64,000 nucleotides of DNA from Paenibacillus xylanexedens (GTDB lineage Bacteria; Bacillota; Bacilli; Paenibacillales; Paenibacillaceae): the NCBI RefSeq assembly GCF_007680605.1, contig NZ_VEIO01000006.1:1-64000 (forward strand), in the 5' to 3' direction. Every line of letters begins with the position of its first letter. Position 1 is the first letter of the stretch. Shown here in pieces: positions 1 to 7,636 of this stretch. The notes under the pieces were generated by a model. It ran no database searches. It saw nothing but the letters and a program-made list of their open reading frames with translations, and was not told where the DNA came from. The position numbers and the translations under genes are program-made.

Positions 1-74
1 CCTGATAGCTCAGTTGGTAGAGCACTCGACTGTTAATCGAGTTGTCACAGGTTCGAGTCCTGTTCGGGGAGCCA
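1..74 (+). tRNA. tRNA-Asn(GTT), 5' end cut off by window edge
   Basis: Cloverleaf with anticodon loop TGTTAAT, anticodon GTT. The acceptor 3' strand TCGGGGA plus encoded GCCA ends at 74. Its 5' partner lacks its first two bases because the window begins at about tRNA position 3. First member of an eleven-gene tRNA run with short spacers; such runs in Bacillota usually follow an rRNA operon, which would lie just left of the window (inference). Confidence 0.93.
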
Positions 75-77
75 TTT

Positions 78-150
78 GCTCTCATAGCTCAGTAGGTAGA
101 GTGCATCCATGGTAAGGATGAGGTCACCGGTTCGATCCCGGTTGAGAGCT
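78..150 (+). tRNA. tRNA-Thr(GGT)
   Basis: Acceptor stem GCTCTCA pairs with TGAGAGC. The anticodon stem CATCC/GGATG encloses loop ATGGTAA, anticodon GGT. CCA is not encoded. It lies three bases after the tRNA-Asn. Confidence 0.95.
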
Positions 151-160
151 CTGCAAATGG

Positions 161-232
161 GGCCCGTTGGTCAAGGGGTTAAGACACCTCCCTTTCACGG
201 AGGTAACAGGGGTTCGAATCCCCTACGGGTCA
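161..232 (+). tRNA. tRNA-Glu(TTC)
   Basis: Acceptor GGCCCGT pairs with ACGGGTC. The anticodon stem CCTCC/GGAGG encloses CTTTCAC, anticodon TTC. The T arm contains GGTTCGAATCC. CCA is not encoded. Confidence 0.95.
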
Positions 233-276
233 TAGTTTTATCTAATGTTTTAATTAGGGATGAACATCCCAAAGAT

Positions 277-352
277 GGAGGCTTAGCTCAGCTGGGAGAG
301 CATCTGCCTTACAAGCAGAGGGTCGGGGGTTCGATCCCCTCAGCCTCCACCA
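277..352 (+). tRNA. tRNA-Val(TAC)
   Basis: Acceptor GGAGGCT pairs with AGCCTCC. The anticodon stem TCTGC/GCAGA encloses CTTACAA, anticodon TAC. CCA is encoded at 350-352. Confidence 0.95.
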
Positions 353-360
353 TCTATTTT

Positions 361-435
361 TGGGGATTAGCCAAGCGGTAAGGCAACGGACTTTGACTCC
401 GTCATGCATAGGTTCAAATCCTATATCCCCAGCCA
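361..435 (+). tRNA. tRNA-Gln(TTG)
   Basis: Acceptor TGGGGAT pairs with ATCCCCA. The anticodon loop CTTTGAC gives TTG. CCA is encoded at 433-435. The U1-A72 pair is typical of bacterial tRNA-Gln. Confidence 0.95.
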
Positions 436-444
436 TCTTAATAT

Positions 445-517
445 GAGTCATTAGCTCAGTTGGTAGAGCACCTGACTTTTAATCAGGGTGTCGAAGGTTC
501 GAATCCTTCATGACTCA
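445..517 (+). tRNA. tRNA-Lys(TTT)
   Basis: Acceptor GAGTCAT pairs with ATGACTC. The anticodon stem CTGA/TCAG encloses CTTTTAA, anticodon TTT. CCA is not encoded. Confidence 0.95.
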
Positions 518-529
518 CTTTTACTACAT

Positions 530-610
530 GCGCGTGTGGCGGAATTGGCAGACGCACTAGACTTAGGATCTAGCGTCTTTGACGTGGGGGTTCAAGTCCC
601 TCCACGCGCA
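530..610 (+). tRNA. tRNA-Leu(TAG)
   Basis: Acceptor GCGCGTG pairs with CACGCGC. The anticodon stem CTAGA/TCTAG encloses CTTAGGA, anticodon TAG. The long variable arm marks a class II tRNA, as expected for Leu. CCA is not encoded. Confidence 0.95.
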
Positions 611-621
611 TCCCTTATTTT

Positions 622-696
622 GCGGAAGTGGCTCAGCGGTAGAGCATCGCCTTGCCAAGGCGAGGGTCGCGGGTTCGATTCCCGTCTTCCGCTCCA
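622..696 (+). tRNA. tRNA-Gly(GCC)
   Basis: Acceptor GCGGAAG pairs with CTTCCGC. The anticodon stem TCGCC/GGCGA encloses TTGCCAA, anticodon GCC. CCA is encoded at 694-696. Confidence 0.95.
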
Positions 697-702
697 ATAT
701 TT

Positions 703-779
703 GCGCCCTTAGCTCAGCTGGATAGAGCGTTTGACTACGAATCAAAAGGCCGGGAGTTCGAATCTCTCAGGGCGCGCCA
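703..779 (+). tRNA. tRNA-Arg(ACG)
   Basis: Acceptor GCGCCCT pairs with AGGGCGC. The anticodon stem TTTGA/TCAAA encloses CTACGAA, anticodon ACG, the form whose A34 is normally converted to inosine. CCA is encoded at 777-779. Confidence 0.95.
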
Positions 780-795
780 TGATTACCTTTCATAT

Positions 796-869
796 CGGGA
801 TGTAGCTCAGCTTGGTAGAGCACCTGGTTTGGGACCAGGGGGTCGCATGTTCAAATCGTGTCATCCCGA
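796..869 (+). tRNA. tRNA-Pro(TGG)
   Basis: Acceptor CGGGATG pairs with CATCCCG. The anticodon stem CCTGG/CCAGG encloses TTTGGGA, anticodon TGG. CCA is not encoded. Confidence 0.95.
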
Positions 870-880
870 TTTTTGTTTAT

Positions 881-951
881 GCGGGTGTAGTTCAATGGTA
901 GAACTTTAGCCTTCCAAGCTAATAGCGTGGGTTCGATTCCCATCACCCGCT
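881..951 (+). tRNA. tRNA-Gly(TCC)
   Basis: Acceptor GCGGGTG pairs with CACCCGC. The anticodon stem TTAGC/GCTAA encloses CTTCCAA, anticodon TCC. It is the second glycine tRNA and the last gene of the run; a terminator follows 14 bases later. Confidence 0.95.
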
Positions 952-965
952 TACTGATTCAAATT

Positions 966-997
966 AAAGTCACTGCACTTAGTGCAGTGACTTTTTT
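966..997 (+). terminator. Terminator of the tRNA operon
   Basis: A perfect 13-bp stem (966-978 with 982-994) closes a 3-base loop, TTA, and runs into T residues up to 997. It lies directly after the last tRNA gene. Confidence 0.9.
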
Positions 998-1043
998 GCA
1001 TATTTCGATAACGAATCTGAAATGTCGATATATCGTGTTAGGG

Positions 1044-1066
1044 GGCGATCTAAGGCACAGATCGCC
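1044..1066. other. Small hairpin between two terminators
   Basis: GGCGATCT pairs with AGATCGCC across a 7-base loop. Only a weak TTATAT tail follows, so it may be a back-up terminator or a structural leftover. Confidence 0.4.
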
Positions 1067-1078
1067 TTATATGTATTC

Positions 1079-1128
1079 AAGAGCCGAACCCGTTGTGTGT
1101 TGCTTCACACAATGGGTTCGGCTCTTTT
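1079..1128. terminator. Second long terminator hairpin, possibly bidirectional
   Basis: The arms 1081-1099 and 1106-1124 pair over 19 bp with one G-T wobble, with flanking AA/TT extending the stem, and TTTT follows. It sits between the tRNA run and the convergent minus-strand gene at 1204-1563, so it may serve both. Confidence 0.75.
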
Positions 1129-1203
1129 ATAGTTGCTTTACGCTAAAGGTCAGTGATGACCAGCTTGGGAGCGGAGGTCCTTTTTTTACAAAAATACAAT
1201 CAA

Positions 1204-1563
1204 TTAACGCTCGTGATGATCAGTTGCTCTCTTACGCATACCGGCCAGTCCCAGCAATCCTAGCAAACCAAGCCATCCCCAGTCCATTCCGTTGTCGCGG
1301 TCTGTTGTTGTAGCTGCATTTGTACGTACACTGTTAGTGCGGTAATCCCCATTGTTTCGGTAATCACCATTCGTACGATAGTTACCATCCATATTCATGT
1401 TCAAGTTGCTGTTTGTACGGTCCATGTAGTTGCTATTCTGATAAGACTTGACACGTGAACCGTTGGTATCCATTCCGTTGGTCATATGGCCTTCAGCACC
1501 TGCAGAACCAGCCATTGCGGCAACGACTAACATGGAAGCAATAATGGTTGTGGCTTTTTTCAT
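1204..1563 (-). CDS. Small secreted WGxxGxxG-family protein
   Basis: A 119-residue protein of unknown function. Residues 1-23 form a signal peptide: KK, a hydrophobic core, then an AGA-E cleavage-like site. The middle (about 28-90) is rich in Asn, Asp, Arg, Thr and Tyr and carries imperfect short repeats of the type YRTNGD, as in a disordered exported segment. The C-terminus has a hydrophobic block beginning WGWLGLLGLLG and then a basic stretch with RKR, which is the pattern of the WGxxGxxG family; these tails look like a membrane-retention or sorting signal (inference). The start is supported by AAAGGAGG upstream on the minus strand. It is a single gene with its own promoter. Family membership is fairly sure; the function is not known. 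Confidence 0.8.
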   Translation of the reverse strand: MKKATTIIASMLVVAAMAGSAGAEGHMTNGMDTNGSRVKSYQNSNYMDRTNSNLNMNMDGNYRTNGDYRNNGDYRTNSVRTNAATTTDRDNGMDWGWLGLLGLLGLAGMRKRATDHHER

Positions 1564-1671
1564 GATGTGAACTCCTCCTTTATGTTGTACGAACTATCAA
1601 GTAATCTGCCCAAATACACAAGAACATTATGTAGCAGGAGGAGTGTTAAGTTATGGGGGACAAACAAATTT

Positions 1672-1699
1672 ACTATAAAATACATAAGAAATAAGTCAA
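1672..1699 (-). promoter_or_regulatory. Sigma-A-like promoter of the WGxxGxxG gene
   Basis: On the minus strand, -35 TTGACT (1694-1699) and -10 TATAGT (1672-1677) are 16 bp apart, roughly 100 bases upstream of the start codon at 1563. Confidence 0.6.
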
Positions 1700-2142
1700 A
1701 AGACAACGGTAAGTGTTAGAAAATCGAAATTTCTCTTTAATTCATTGCGTCAGTGTGGTAAAGTATACAAAAGCTTGCTTTGCCGGTCATGTTTCTTTGG
1801 AACGTCTGTTTATCAATGAATGCTAAAGCTGGAAAATTGAAAGCACCTTCCGTATTTTAAACCTAGAACATTCAGACTGCATAATTATGAATTTTTTAGA
1901 TTAGTTATAAGATGTTCAAGGTGTAAAAAGTACGTGAAAAAGGTATCATGCGACAGCATATGGCTATTCGTAGAAGCAGAACAAGAAAATGAATAAAAAA
2001 GCGTGTTTTTGTGATGTATTTCGGGGATAATCCCCATTTTTACTAGTAGAAAAATAAAGATTTTCGTACCATTTTATTGTATGATGTTATGAAGGTGTCA
2101 AATTTACGTGTACGAATGGAACGATCAGATGGGAGGATAAGC
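1700..2142. other. Intergenic region upstream of ppc
   Basis: AT-rich gap between the divergent WGxxGxxG gene and ppc. It contains a short GGGGA-TAA-TCCCC hairpin (2023-2035) followed by ATTTTT. No clear -35/-10 pair for ppc could be fixed by eye, although TATGAT at about 2080 is a candidate -10. No coding region is supported here. Confidence 0.5.
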
Positions 2143-4935
2143 ATGACTGAAACTATGGTAACCGCCAGCAAAAGCCAATCCAACAACCTGCTTCGGCGAG
2201 ACGTGCGGTTCCTGGGCAATATACTCGGAGAAGTTCTTGTCCATCAAGGAGGCACGGAGCTTCTAGATGTCGTTGAGAAGATTCGGGAAACGAGCAAATC
2301 GTTGCGTGCAGAGTTTTTGCCAGAACTGTATGAAGAGTTCAAAACGATGATCCAGGAATTAGACTCGGACAATCGTCATCAGGTTATTCGAGCTTTCGCT
2401 ATTTATTTTCAATTAGTTAATATTGCTGAACAAAACCATCGGATTCGGCGTAAACGGGATTATGAGCGTTCCGCGGGAGATGCTGTACAGCCAGGTTCGA
2501 TTGAAAAGGCCGTGCAGGACCTAAAAGAACGTGGATTGTCTCATACCGAAGTAGAGGAGATTCTGGATGATCTATCACTGGAACTCGTGATGACAGCTCA
2601 CCCGACAGAAGCGATGCGCCGGGTTATTCTGGATATCCATAAACGGATTTCTGAAGATGTCATGCTACTGGACAATCCTACGCTGACGTTGCGTGAACGT
2701 GAACAACTGCGTGAGAAACTGTTGAATGAGGTTATTACGCTCTGGCAGACAGATGAGCTTCGCGATCGCAAACCGACTGTACTCGACGAAGTGCGGAACG
2801 GAATGTATTACTTTCATGAAACGTTGTTCCACGTACTTCCGGATGTATATCAGGAACTGGAACGTTGCCTGAATAAATTTTATCCAGACCATGACTGGCA
2901 TGTGCCGACGTATTTGCGTTTCGGTTCCTGGATTGGTGGAGACCGGGATGGAAATCCATCGGTAACTTCAGATGTAACATGGCAAACACTTCTGATGCAA
3001 CGCAAGCTCGCTTTGCGTGAGTATCAGCGGATTATGATTGAACTTATGGGTCACCTCAGCTTCAGCACCAACATCATTCGTATCTCGGATGAACTGGCGC
3101 AGTCGATTGAGCAGGATCGCAACTGTGTTACTTTGAAAAAAGTGGACATTTGGCGTAATGAAAAAGAGCCGTATCGCATTAAACTGGCTTACATGATTGC
3201 CAAACTGAACAATGTTCTTGATGAGAACAAGGTTGGTCAGCCGGATCGCTACCAGAACGCTCAAGGCCTGATTGACGATCTGTTGATTATCGACCGTAGC
3301 TTGCGTCATCATTTTGCTGACTATGTAGCGGATACAACGGTTCGTAAAATGATTCGTCAGGTTGAACTGTTCGGATTCCATACGGCTTCTCTCGATGTGC
3401 GTCAGCATAGCAAGGAGCATGAAAGTGCAATGTCGGAAATTTTGGCAAAAATGAATATTGTAGATGATTACGCCCGTCTGACAGAAGACGGCAAAATCGA
3501 CCTGCTTTCTCGTTTGCTGGATGATCCAAGACCACTTACTTCTCCTTACCATCAGTACACGGAAGGAACGAGAGAGTGTCTGGATGTCTTCCGGGCAATC
3601 AAGCGCGCACAGAATGAGTTCGGTACAGGCTGTATCACGAGTTACTTGATCAGTATGACACAGGGAGCAAGTGATTTACTTGAAGTAATGGTATTTGCCA
3701 AAGAGGTTGGTTTGTTCTCCAAAGGGGCAAACGGTGAAGTGATCTCTACATTGCAAGCTGTTCCATTGTTTGAAACGATTGACGACCTTCATGCAGCATC
3801 GGACATTATGCAACGGTTGTTTAACTTACCTATATATCGTGCAAGTGTGACTGGACGTAATGAGTTACACGAAATTATGCTTGGATACTCCGACAGTAAT
3901 AAAGATGGCGGTGTAGTTACGGCAAACTGGGAACTGCGCGTAGCGATGAACGCGATTACGGCTGTGGGCAATGAGCATGGCGTGAAGCTCAAGTTCTTCC
4001 ACGGACGCGGTGGAGCATTGGGACGTGGCGGTATGCCACTGAACCGTAGTATTCTAGCGCAACCTCCCCATACGATTGGCGGCGGGATCAAGATTACCGA
4101 ACAAGGTGAAGTTATTTCTTCTCGTTATTCTCTCCAAGGGATTGCTTACCGCAGCTTGGAGCAGGCGACTTCGGCGCTGATCACAGCTGCTCTGAACGGT
4201 CTGGAGCCGCAAGAGTCGGCGTCTGAGCAAGCTTGGGATGAGATTATTAAAGACATCTCGGAAGTGTCATTGACGAAGTATCAGGATCTCATTTTCCGTG
4301 ACCCGGACTTCTTCACGTTCTTTAAGGAGTCTACGCCGCTTCCGGAGGTTGGTGAGCTCAATATTGGTTCAAGACCATCCAAACGGAAGGGCAGTGACAA
4401 GTTTGAAGACTTGCGTGCGATTCCTTGGGTATTTGCCTGGACGCAAAGCCGTTACCTGCTTCCGGCATGGTATGCGGCAGGTACGGGGTTGCAAAGTTAC
4501 TATCAGGGCAAAGAGGAAAACCTGAACGTCCTGAAAGACATGTATGCTAACTTCCCGTTCTTCCGTACGCTGATTGATACGGTACAGATGGCGGTTGCCA
4601 AAGCAGATCTAGTGATCGCTAAAGAGTATTCGGCCATGACTTCCAATAAAGAAGCTCGTGACCGTATCTTCGGTCAGATCGAATCGGAGTTTAAGCTTAC
4701 CAAAGAGCTGATTCTGAAAATTACAGGCGAAGCTGAAATTCTGGATGATGTGCCTGTGATTCAGGAATCGATTCGTTTGCGTAATCCGTATGTTGATCCA
4801 CTTTCCTACATGCAAGTACAGTTGCTCAGTGAACTGCGTGATATGCGTGAACGTGGTGAGGATGATACCGAACTACTTCGGGAAGTATTGTTGACCATTA
4901 ATGGTATTGCAGCAGGACTACGGAATACAGGTTGA
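2143..4935 (+). CDS. ppc: Phosphoenolpyruvate carboxylase
   Basis: Cytoplasmic enzyme that carboxylates phosphoenolpyruvate with bicarbonate to oxaloacetate, refilling the TCA cycle and feeding aspartate synthesis. The 930-residue protein has the usual bacterial length. The catalytic histidine is in TAHPTEA (His153), and the glycine-rich FHGRGGALGRGG loop lies at about residues 626-637. It ends NTG, matching the conserved PEPC C-terminus. ATG 2143 is chosen because GGGAGG lies seven bases upstream; reading could extend left to 2077 but without a ribosome site or family similarity. The gene is monocistronic, with a terminator at 5028-5056. Aspartate made from its product is the precursor of aspartate semialdehyde, the substrate of the EctB encoded nearby; that link is only inferred. 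Confidence 0.97.
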   Translation: MTETMVTASKSQSNNLLRRDVRFLGNILGEVLVHQGGTELLDVVEKIRETSKSLRAEFLPELYEEFKTMIQELDSDNRHQVIRAFAIYFQLVNIAEQNHRIRRKRDYERSAGDAVQPGSIEKAVQDLKERGLSHTEVEEILDDLSLELVMTAHPTEAMRRVILDIHKRISEDVMLLDNPTLTLREREQLREKLLNEVITLWQTDELRDRKPTVLDEVRNGMYYFHETLFHVLPDVYQELERCLNKFYPDHDWHVPTYLRFGSWIGGDRDGNPSVTSDVTWQTLLMQRKLALREYQRIMIELMGHLSFSTNIIRISDELAQSIEQDRNCVTLKKVDIWRNEKEPYRIKLAYMIAKLNNVLDENKVGQPDRYQNAQGLIDDLLIIDRSLRHHFADYVADTTVRKMIRQVELFGFHTASLDVRQHSKEHESAMSEILAKMNIVDDYARLTEDGKIDLLSRLLDDPRPLTSPYHQYTEGTRECLDVFRAIKRAQNEFGTGCITSYLISMTQGASDLLEVMVFAKEVGLFSKGANGEVISTLQAVPLFETIDDLHAASDIMQRLFNLPIYRASVTGRNELHEIMLGYSDSNKDGGVVTANWELRVAMNAITAVGNEHGVKLKFFHGRGGALGRGGMPLNRSILAQPPHTIGGGIKITEQGEVISSRYSLQGIAYRSLEQATSALITAALNGLEPQESASEQAWDEIIKDISEVSLTKYQDLIFRDPDFFTFFKESTPLPEVGELNIGSRPSKRKGSDKFEDLRAIPWVFAWTQSRYLLPAWYAAGTGLQSYYQGKEENLNVLKDMYANFPFFRTLIDTVQMAVAKADLVIAKEYSAMTSNKEARDRIFGQIESEFKLTKELILKITGEAEILDDVPVIQESIRLRNPYVDPLSYMQVQLLSELRDMRERGEDDTELLREVLLTINGIAAGLRNTG

Positions 4936-5027
4936 TGTATGATCAGAGATCATTCACAATACTCATATGATGAATGATTTATGTAATAAACTAAATATCC
5001 ATCTCTTCTTATGAGAGGAGAGATTAG

Positions 5028-5056
5028 ACGGGACTCCTCAGGGAGTTCCCGTTTTT
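5028..5056 (+). terminator. Terminator after ppc
   Basis: The stem ACGGGA-CTCC pairs with GGAG-T-TCCCGT, with one bulged T, and TTTTT follows. A second imperfect hairpin lies immediately upstream at about 5000-5024. Confidence 0.85.
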
Positions 5057-5189
5057 ACTGTTTTTGGAGGATATTTGTCATACAGTCTTGATTTTTGACC
5101 AAAGTTGATTTACGATTTGATTGGTGAATTACAAGTGTGGACGGGTATCAGAAGACGGAAGACCCATCAGCATGTCTGGGGGAATCAGG

Positions 5190-5756
5190 GTGGACAATTT
5201 GGAGAACAGGCTTGTGAAGCTGGTACTCAAGGGAGACCAGAGAGCCTTCGCAGAAATCGTTGAACTATACAAGGACAAGCTGTTTCATTTGGCATATCGG
5301 ATGCTGAGCAACCGTCACGAAGCGGAGGATGTTGTTCAGGAGACGTTTTTGCGTGTGTTTCGAAATATGGAAAAGTATGATCCGAATCAGAAATTCTCGA
5401 CCTGGATCTATCGGATTGCAACGAATTTGTGCATCGACCGGTTACGTAGAAAGAAACCTTCCTACTCGCTAGATGCTGAGCTGAATGATCAGGAAGGATC
5501 TGATGGTTACGCGATGCTTCCGAGTGATGATCGAACACCAGAGAGTGAAGCACTGCTTTCCGAAACACAAACCCTCATCCGTGAGGCGATTGATAGCTTA
5601 CCAGCCAAGTATAAGTCTGTTATGGTATTGAGATACTTACAGGACTTGTCATTACAGGAGATCAGTGATGTCACAGGTATGCCCGTAACAACGATTAAGA
5701 CAAGGGTGCACCGGGGCCGTGATTTTCTGCGCAAAAAACTGGAATATAAGCTATAA
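5190..5756 (+). CDS. sigW: ECF RNA polymerase sigma factor, SigW type
   Basis: Group IV sigma factor of 188 residues that redirects RNA polymerase to envelope-stress promoters. Region 2 is visible at about residues 22-90, with YKDKLFHLAYRML and the DVVQETFLRVFRN and KFSTWIYRIATNLCIDRLRRKKP stretches taken in parts. Region 4 is at about 125-180, with ALPAKY-like SLPAKYKSVMVLRY and the recognition helix TTIKTRVHRGR. GTG 5190 is chosen because GGGGG lies seven bases before it and the protein then aligns with Bacillus SigW; ATG 5172 is the alternative. The downstream partner is a ZAS anti-sigma factor, as in the Bacillus sigW-rsiW pair, and the following cdaA-cdaR-glmM-glmS order is the same as in Bacillus subtilis. 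No typical autoregulatory promoter was recognised upstream. Confidence 0.9.
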   Translation: MDNLENRLVKLVLKGDQRAFAEIVELYKDKLFHLAYRMLSNRHEAEDVVQETFLRVFRNMEKYDPNQKFSTWIYRIATNLCIDRLRRKKPSYSLDAELNDQEGSDGYAMLPSDDRTPESEALLSETQTLIREAIDSLPAKYKSVMVLRYLQDLSLQEISDVTGMPVTTIKTRVHRGRDFLRKKLEYKL

Positions 5757-5891
5757 TCACAAACACCCGAAATTTTGGGCAAAATTATTTGAAACATATC
5801 CGAAACGGATGCGTATGAAATGTATGCAAGTCTTATGCATGCTTTTTGCAGGTGCATGGACTAAGTGTCTAAGGAAAGGATTGGCTCTCAT

Positions 5892-6506
5892 ATGGATTGC
5901 AACTCGGCCGTCTCTTTAATGCATGAATGTTTGGATGAGTCGTTGTCCCCGGAACAGAAGACTGAATTGAAAAGCCATTTGTTGATCTGTCCGGATTGTC
6001 GCATGCGCTTTAAAGAGTTGGAACAGACGGAAATGCTACTCTTTGCCATGAAACATTATTCACCGTCTGCCTCGGATGAGCTGACCAATCGAATTATGAA
6101 TGCTCTGCCACAGCCCAAGAGACAGCAAGTATGGCTCAGATGGGTCAAAGGACATCCCGCGCTGACGGCGGCAGCCTTCTTTTTGGTCGTGATGCTCTTT
6201 AGCGCCTTCAATTTCTGGAATCAGAACAACGAAATGGTCGTTAAGGGGAACAGTCTGGATCAGCTCGTGATTCAAGGCAACACGGTTATTGTTCCAGAAG
6301 GTAAGTCAGTTGCTGGCGATCTTACGATAGAGAATGGAACCGCTCAGGTGTATGGTGATGTGAATGGCAATCTGACGGTCATCGACGGACAACTGTTTCA
6401 AGCTTCTACAGCGCACGTGTCAGGTCAGGTAAAAAGTATTGATCAGGCGCTGGATTGGTTTTGGTACAAAATAACCAATATGGTAAATGAAGTAGCATAC
6501 CGCTAA
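5892..6506 (+). CDS. rsiW: Membrane anti-sigma factor, RsiW type
   Basis: Holds the preceding sigma factor inactive at the membrane until regulated proteolysis releases it (family knowledge). Of 204 residues, the N-terminal cytoplasmic part is a ZAS zinc-binding fold: Cys3, then His29-x3-Cys33-x2-Cys36 in HLLICPDC. One transmembrane helix spans about residues 85-106. The outer domain has regularly spaced short beta-type repeats (GNTVIV, AGDLTIENG, GDVNGNLTV, SGQVKS), like polymer-forming bactofilin-type repeats. ATG 5892 is preceded by AAGGAAAGGA. It lies 135 bases after sigW and ends at its own terminator, so sigW-rsiW forms one unit separate from cdaA. Confidence 0.87.
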   Translation: MDCNSAVSLMHECLDESLSPEQKTELKSHLLICPDCRMRFKELEQTEMLLFAMKHYSPSASDELTNRIMNALPQPKRQQVWLRWVKGHPALTAAAFFLVVMLFSAFNFWNQNNEMVVKGNSLDQLVIQGNTVIVPEGKSVAGDLTIENGTAQVYGDVNGNLTVIDGQLFQASTAHVSGQVKSIDQALDWFWYKITNMVNEVAYR

Positions 6507-6539
6507 GTCAGGGTATAGCTTCACGGGTATATACCAAGC

Positions 6540-6575
6540 AGGGTACCTCCAAATTGCGTGGGGTACTCTTTTTTT
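6540..6575 (+). terminator. Terminator after rsiW
   Basis: AGGGTACC pairs with GGTACTCT with one wobble, and a seven-T run follows at 6569-6575. Confidence 0.75.
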
Positions 6576-6638
6576 ATTGCCTGAATGACAGAAAAAGTGC
6601 GAAAAGGAAGCTTGTATGCAGTTTGTGACTGGAGTAAC

Positions 6639-6665
6639 TTGCAACATGAACGGTAACGTTATAAC
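6639..6665 (+). promoter_or_regulatory. Possible promoter for cdaA-cdaR-glmM
   Basis: TTGCAA (6639-6644) and TATAAC (6660-6665) are only 15 bp apart, shorter than ideal. It lies about 130 bases before cdaA. Confidence 0.35.
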
Positions 6666-6796
6666 CTAGATAGTAATGAGAACATACTACATATAGATAA
6701 GCATTGAATAAATGCGAAGAAGGGATTATGTAAAATCCCAAATGGTTAATATGAGATCAGAGTTTACTCATCAATGGGGATAGCGGGGGCTGGCTT

Positions 6797-7636
6797 ATGA
6801 ATTATTTTGCTGACTTAACGTGGAAAGAGTCCATTAAGGACGTTATCGATATATTGATCGTTACCTATATTATGTACAAACTGATTTTGCTTGTGCGGGG
6901 TACACGTGCGGTTCAGCTTCTGAAAGGAATTTTGTTCCTTGTGTTGATCTGGGCGTTAAGCACATGGCTAAATCTGTATACACTTAAATGGCTAATGAAC
7001 CAGATGTTTACGTTTGGGGTTGTTGCGGTATTTATCATATTCCAGCCGGAACTCCGTCGTGGTTTGGAACAATTGGGTCGAGGTAAGCTGTTTGGGCGCT
7101 CGGCCGCTGCAAGTGATGAAGAGTTAACCGTGTTAATTGGTGAGATTATTAAGTCCGTTAACTATTTGTCTCGCCGTAAAATTGGTGCACTTGTCGTCTT
7201 CGAGCGTGAAACAGGGCTGAATGACTACACGGAATCCGGGATCAAGATGCAATCTCTTGTCAGTTCTGAACTAATGATTAACATTTTTATTCCCAACACG
7301 CCGCTCCATGATGGGGCAGTCATCATTCAAGGGAAACAAATATCTGCAGCAGCCTGTTATCTGCCATTATCCGAGAATCCGTTTATCAGTAAGGAATTGG
7401 GAACGCGCCATCGCGCGGCAATCGGAATAACGGAGGTGGCCGATGCAATCTGTCTGGTTGTTTCGGAGGAGACAGGGCAAGTTTCTCTGGCGATGAACGG
7501 ACAGGTAGTTCGTGATATTAAGGAAGAGTCGCTGATTGCCAAGCTGTATGAGGAATTGCGTCCGACCTCCAATCTGAGCAAAAAGAATGCATGGTCAACC
7601 TTCTGGAAACGGAAGGGGGGACGTAACAATGGATAA
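6797..7636 (+). CDS. cdaA: Diadenylate cyclase CdaA
   Basis: Condenses two ATP to cyclic di-AMP, the messenger that controls potassium, osmolyte and cell-wall balance. Of 279 residues, three membrane segments occupy about 13-85, followed by the cytoplasmic DisA_N catalytic domain at about 110-240. Both signature motifs are present: DGAVII near residue 173 and RHRAAIG near residue 203. ATG 6797 is preceded by GGGGG. The gene is followed by cdaR with an 8-base overlap, then glmM, the conserved trio whose proteins interact in Bacillus and Listeria. Confidence 0.96.
   Translation: MNYFADLTWKESIKDVIDILIVTYIMYKLILLVRGTRAVQLLKGILFLVLIWALSTWLNLYTLKWLMNQMFTFGVVAVFIIFQPELRRGLEQLGRGKLFGRSAAASDEELTVLIGEIIKSVNYLSRRKIGALVVFERETGLNDYTESGIKMQSLVSSELMINIFIPNTPLHDGAVIIQGKQISAAACYLPLSENPFISKELGTRHRAAIGITEVADAICLVVSEETGQVSLAMNGQVVRDIKEESLIAKLYEELRPTSNLSKKNAWSTFWKRKGGRNNG

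Noticed and set aside
109-909. Short open frames across the tRNA run on both strands
   Set aside because: They cover tRNA genes, have no ribosome sites, and their protein sequences are translated tRNA arms.
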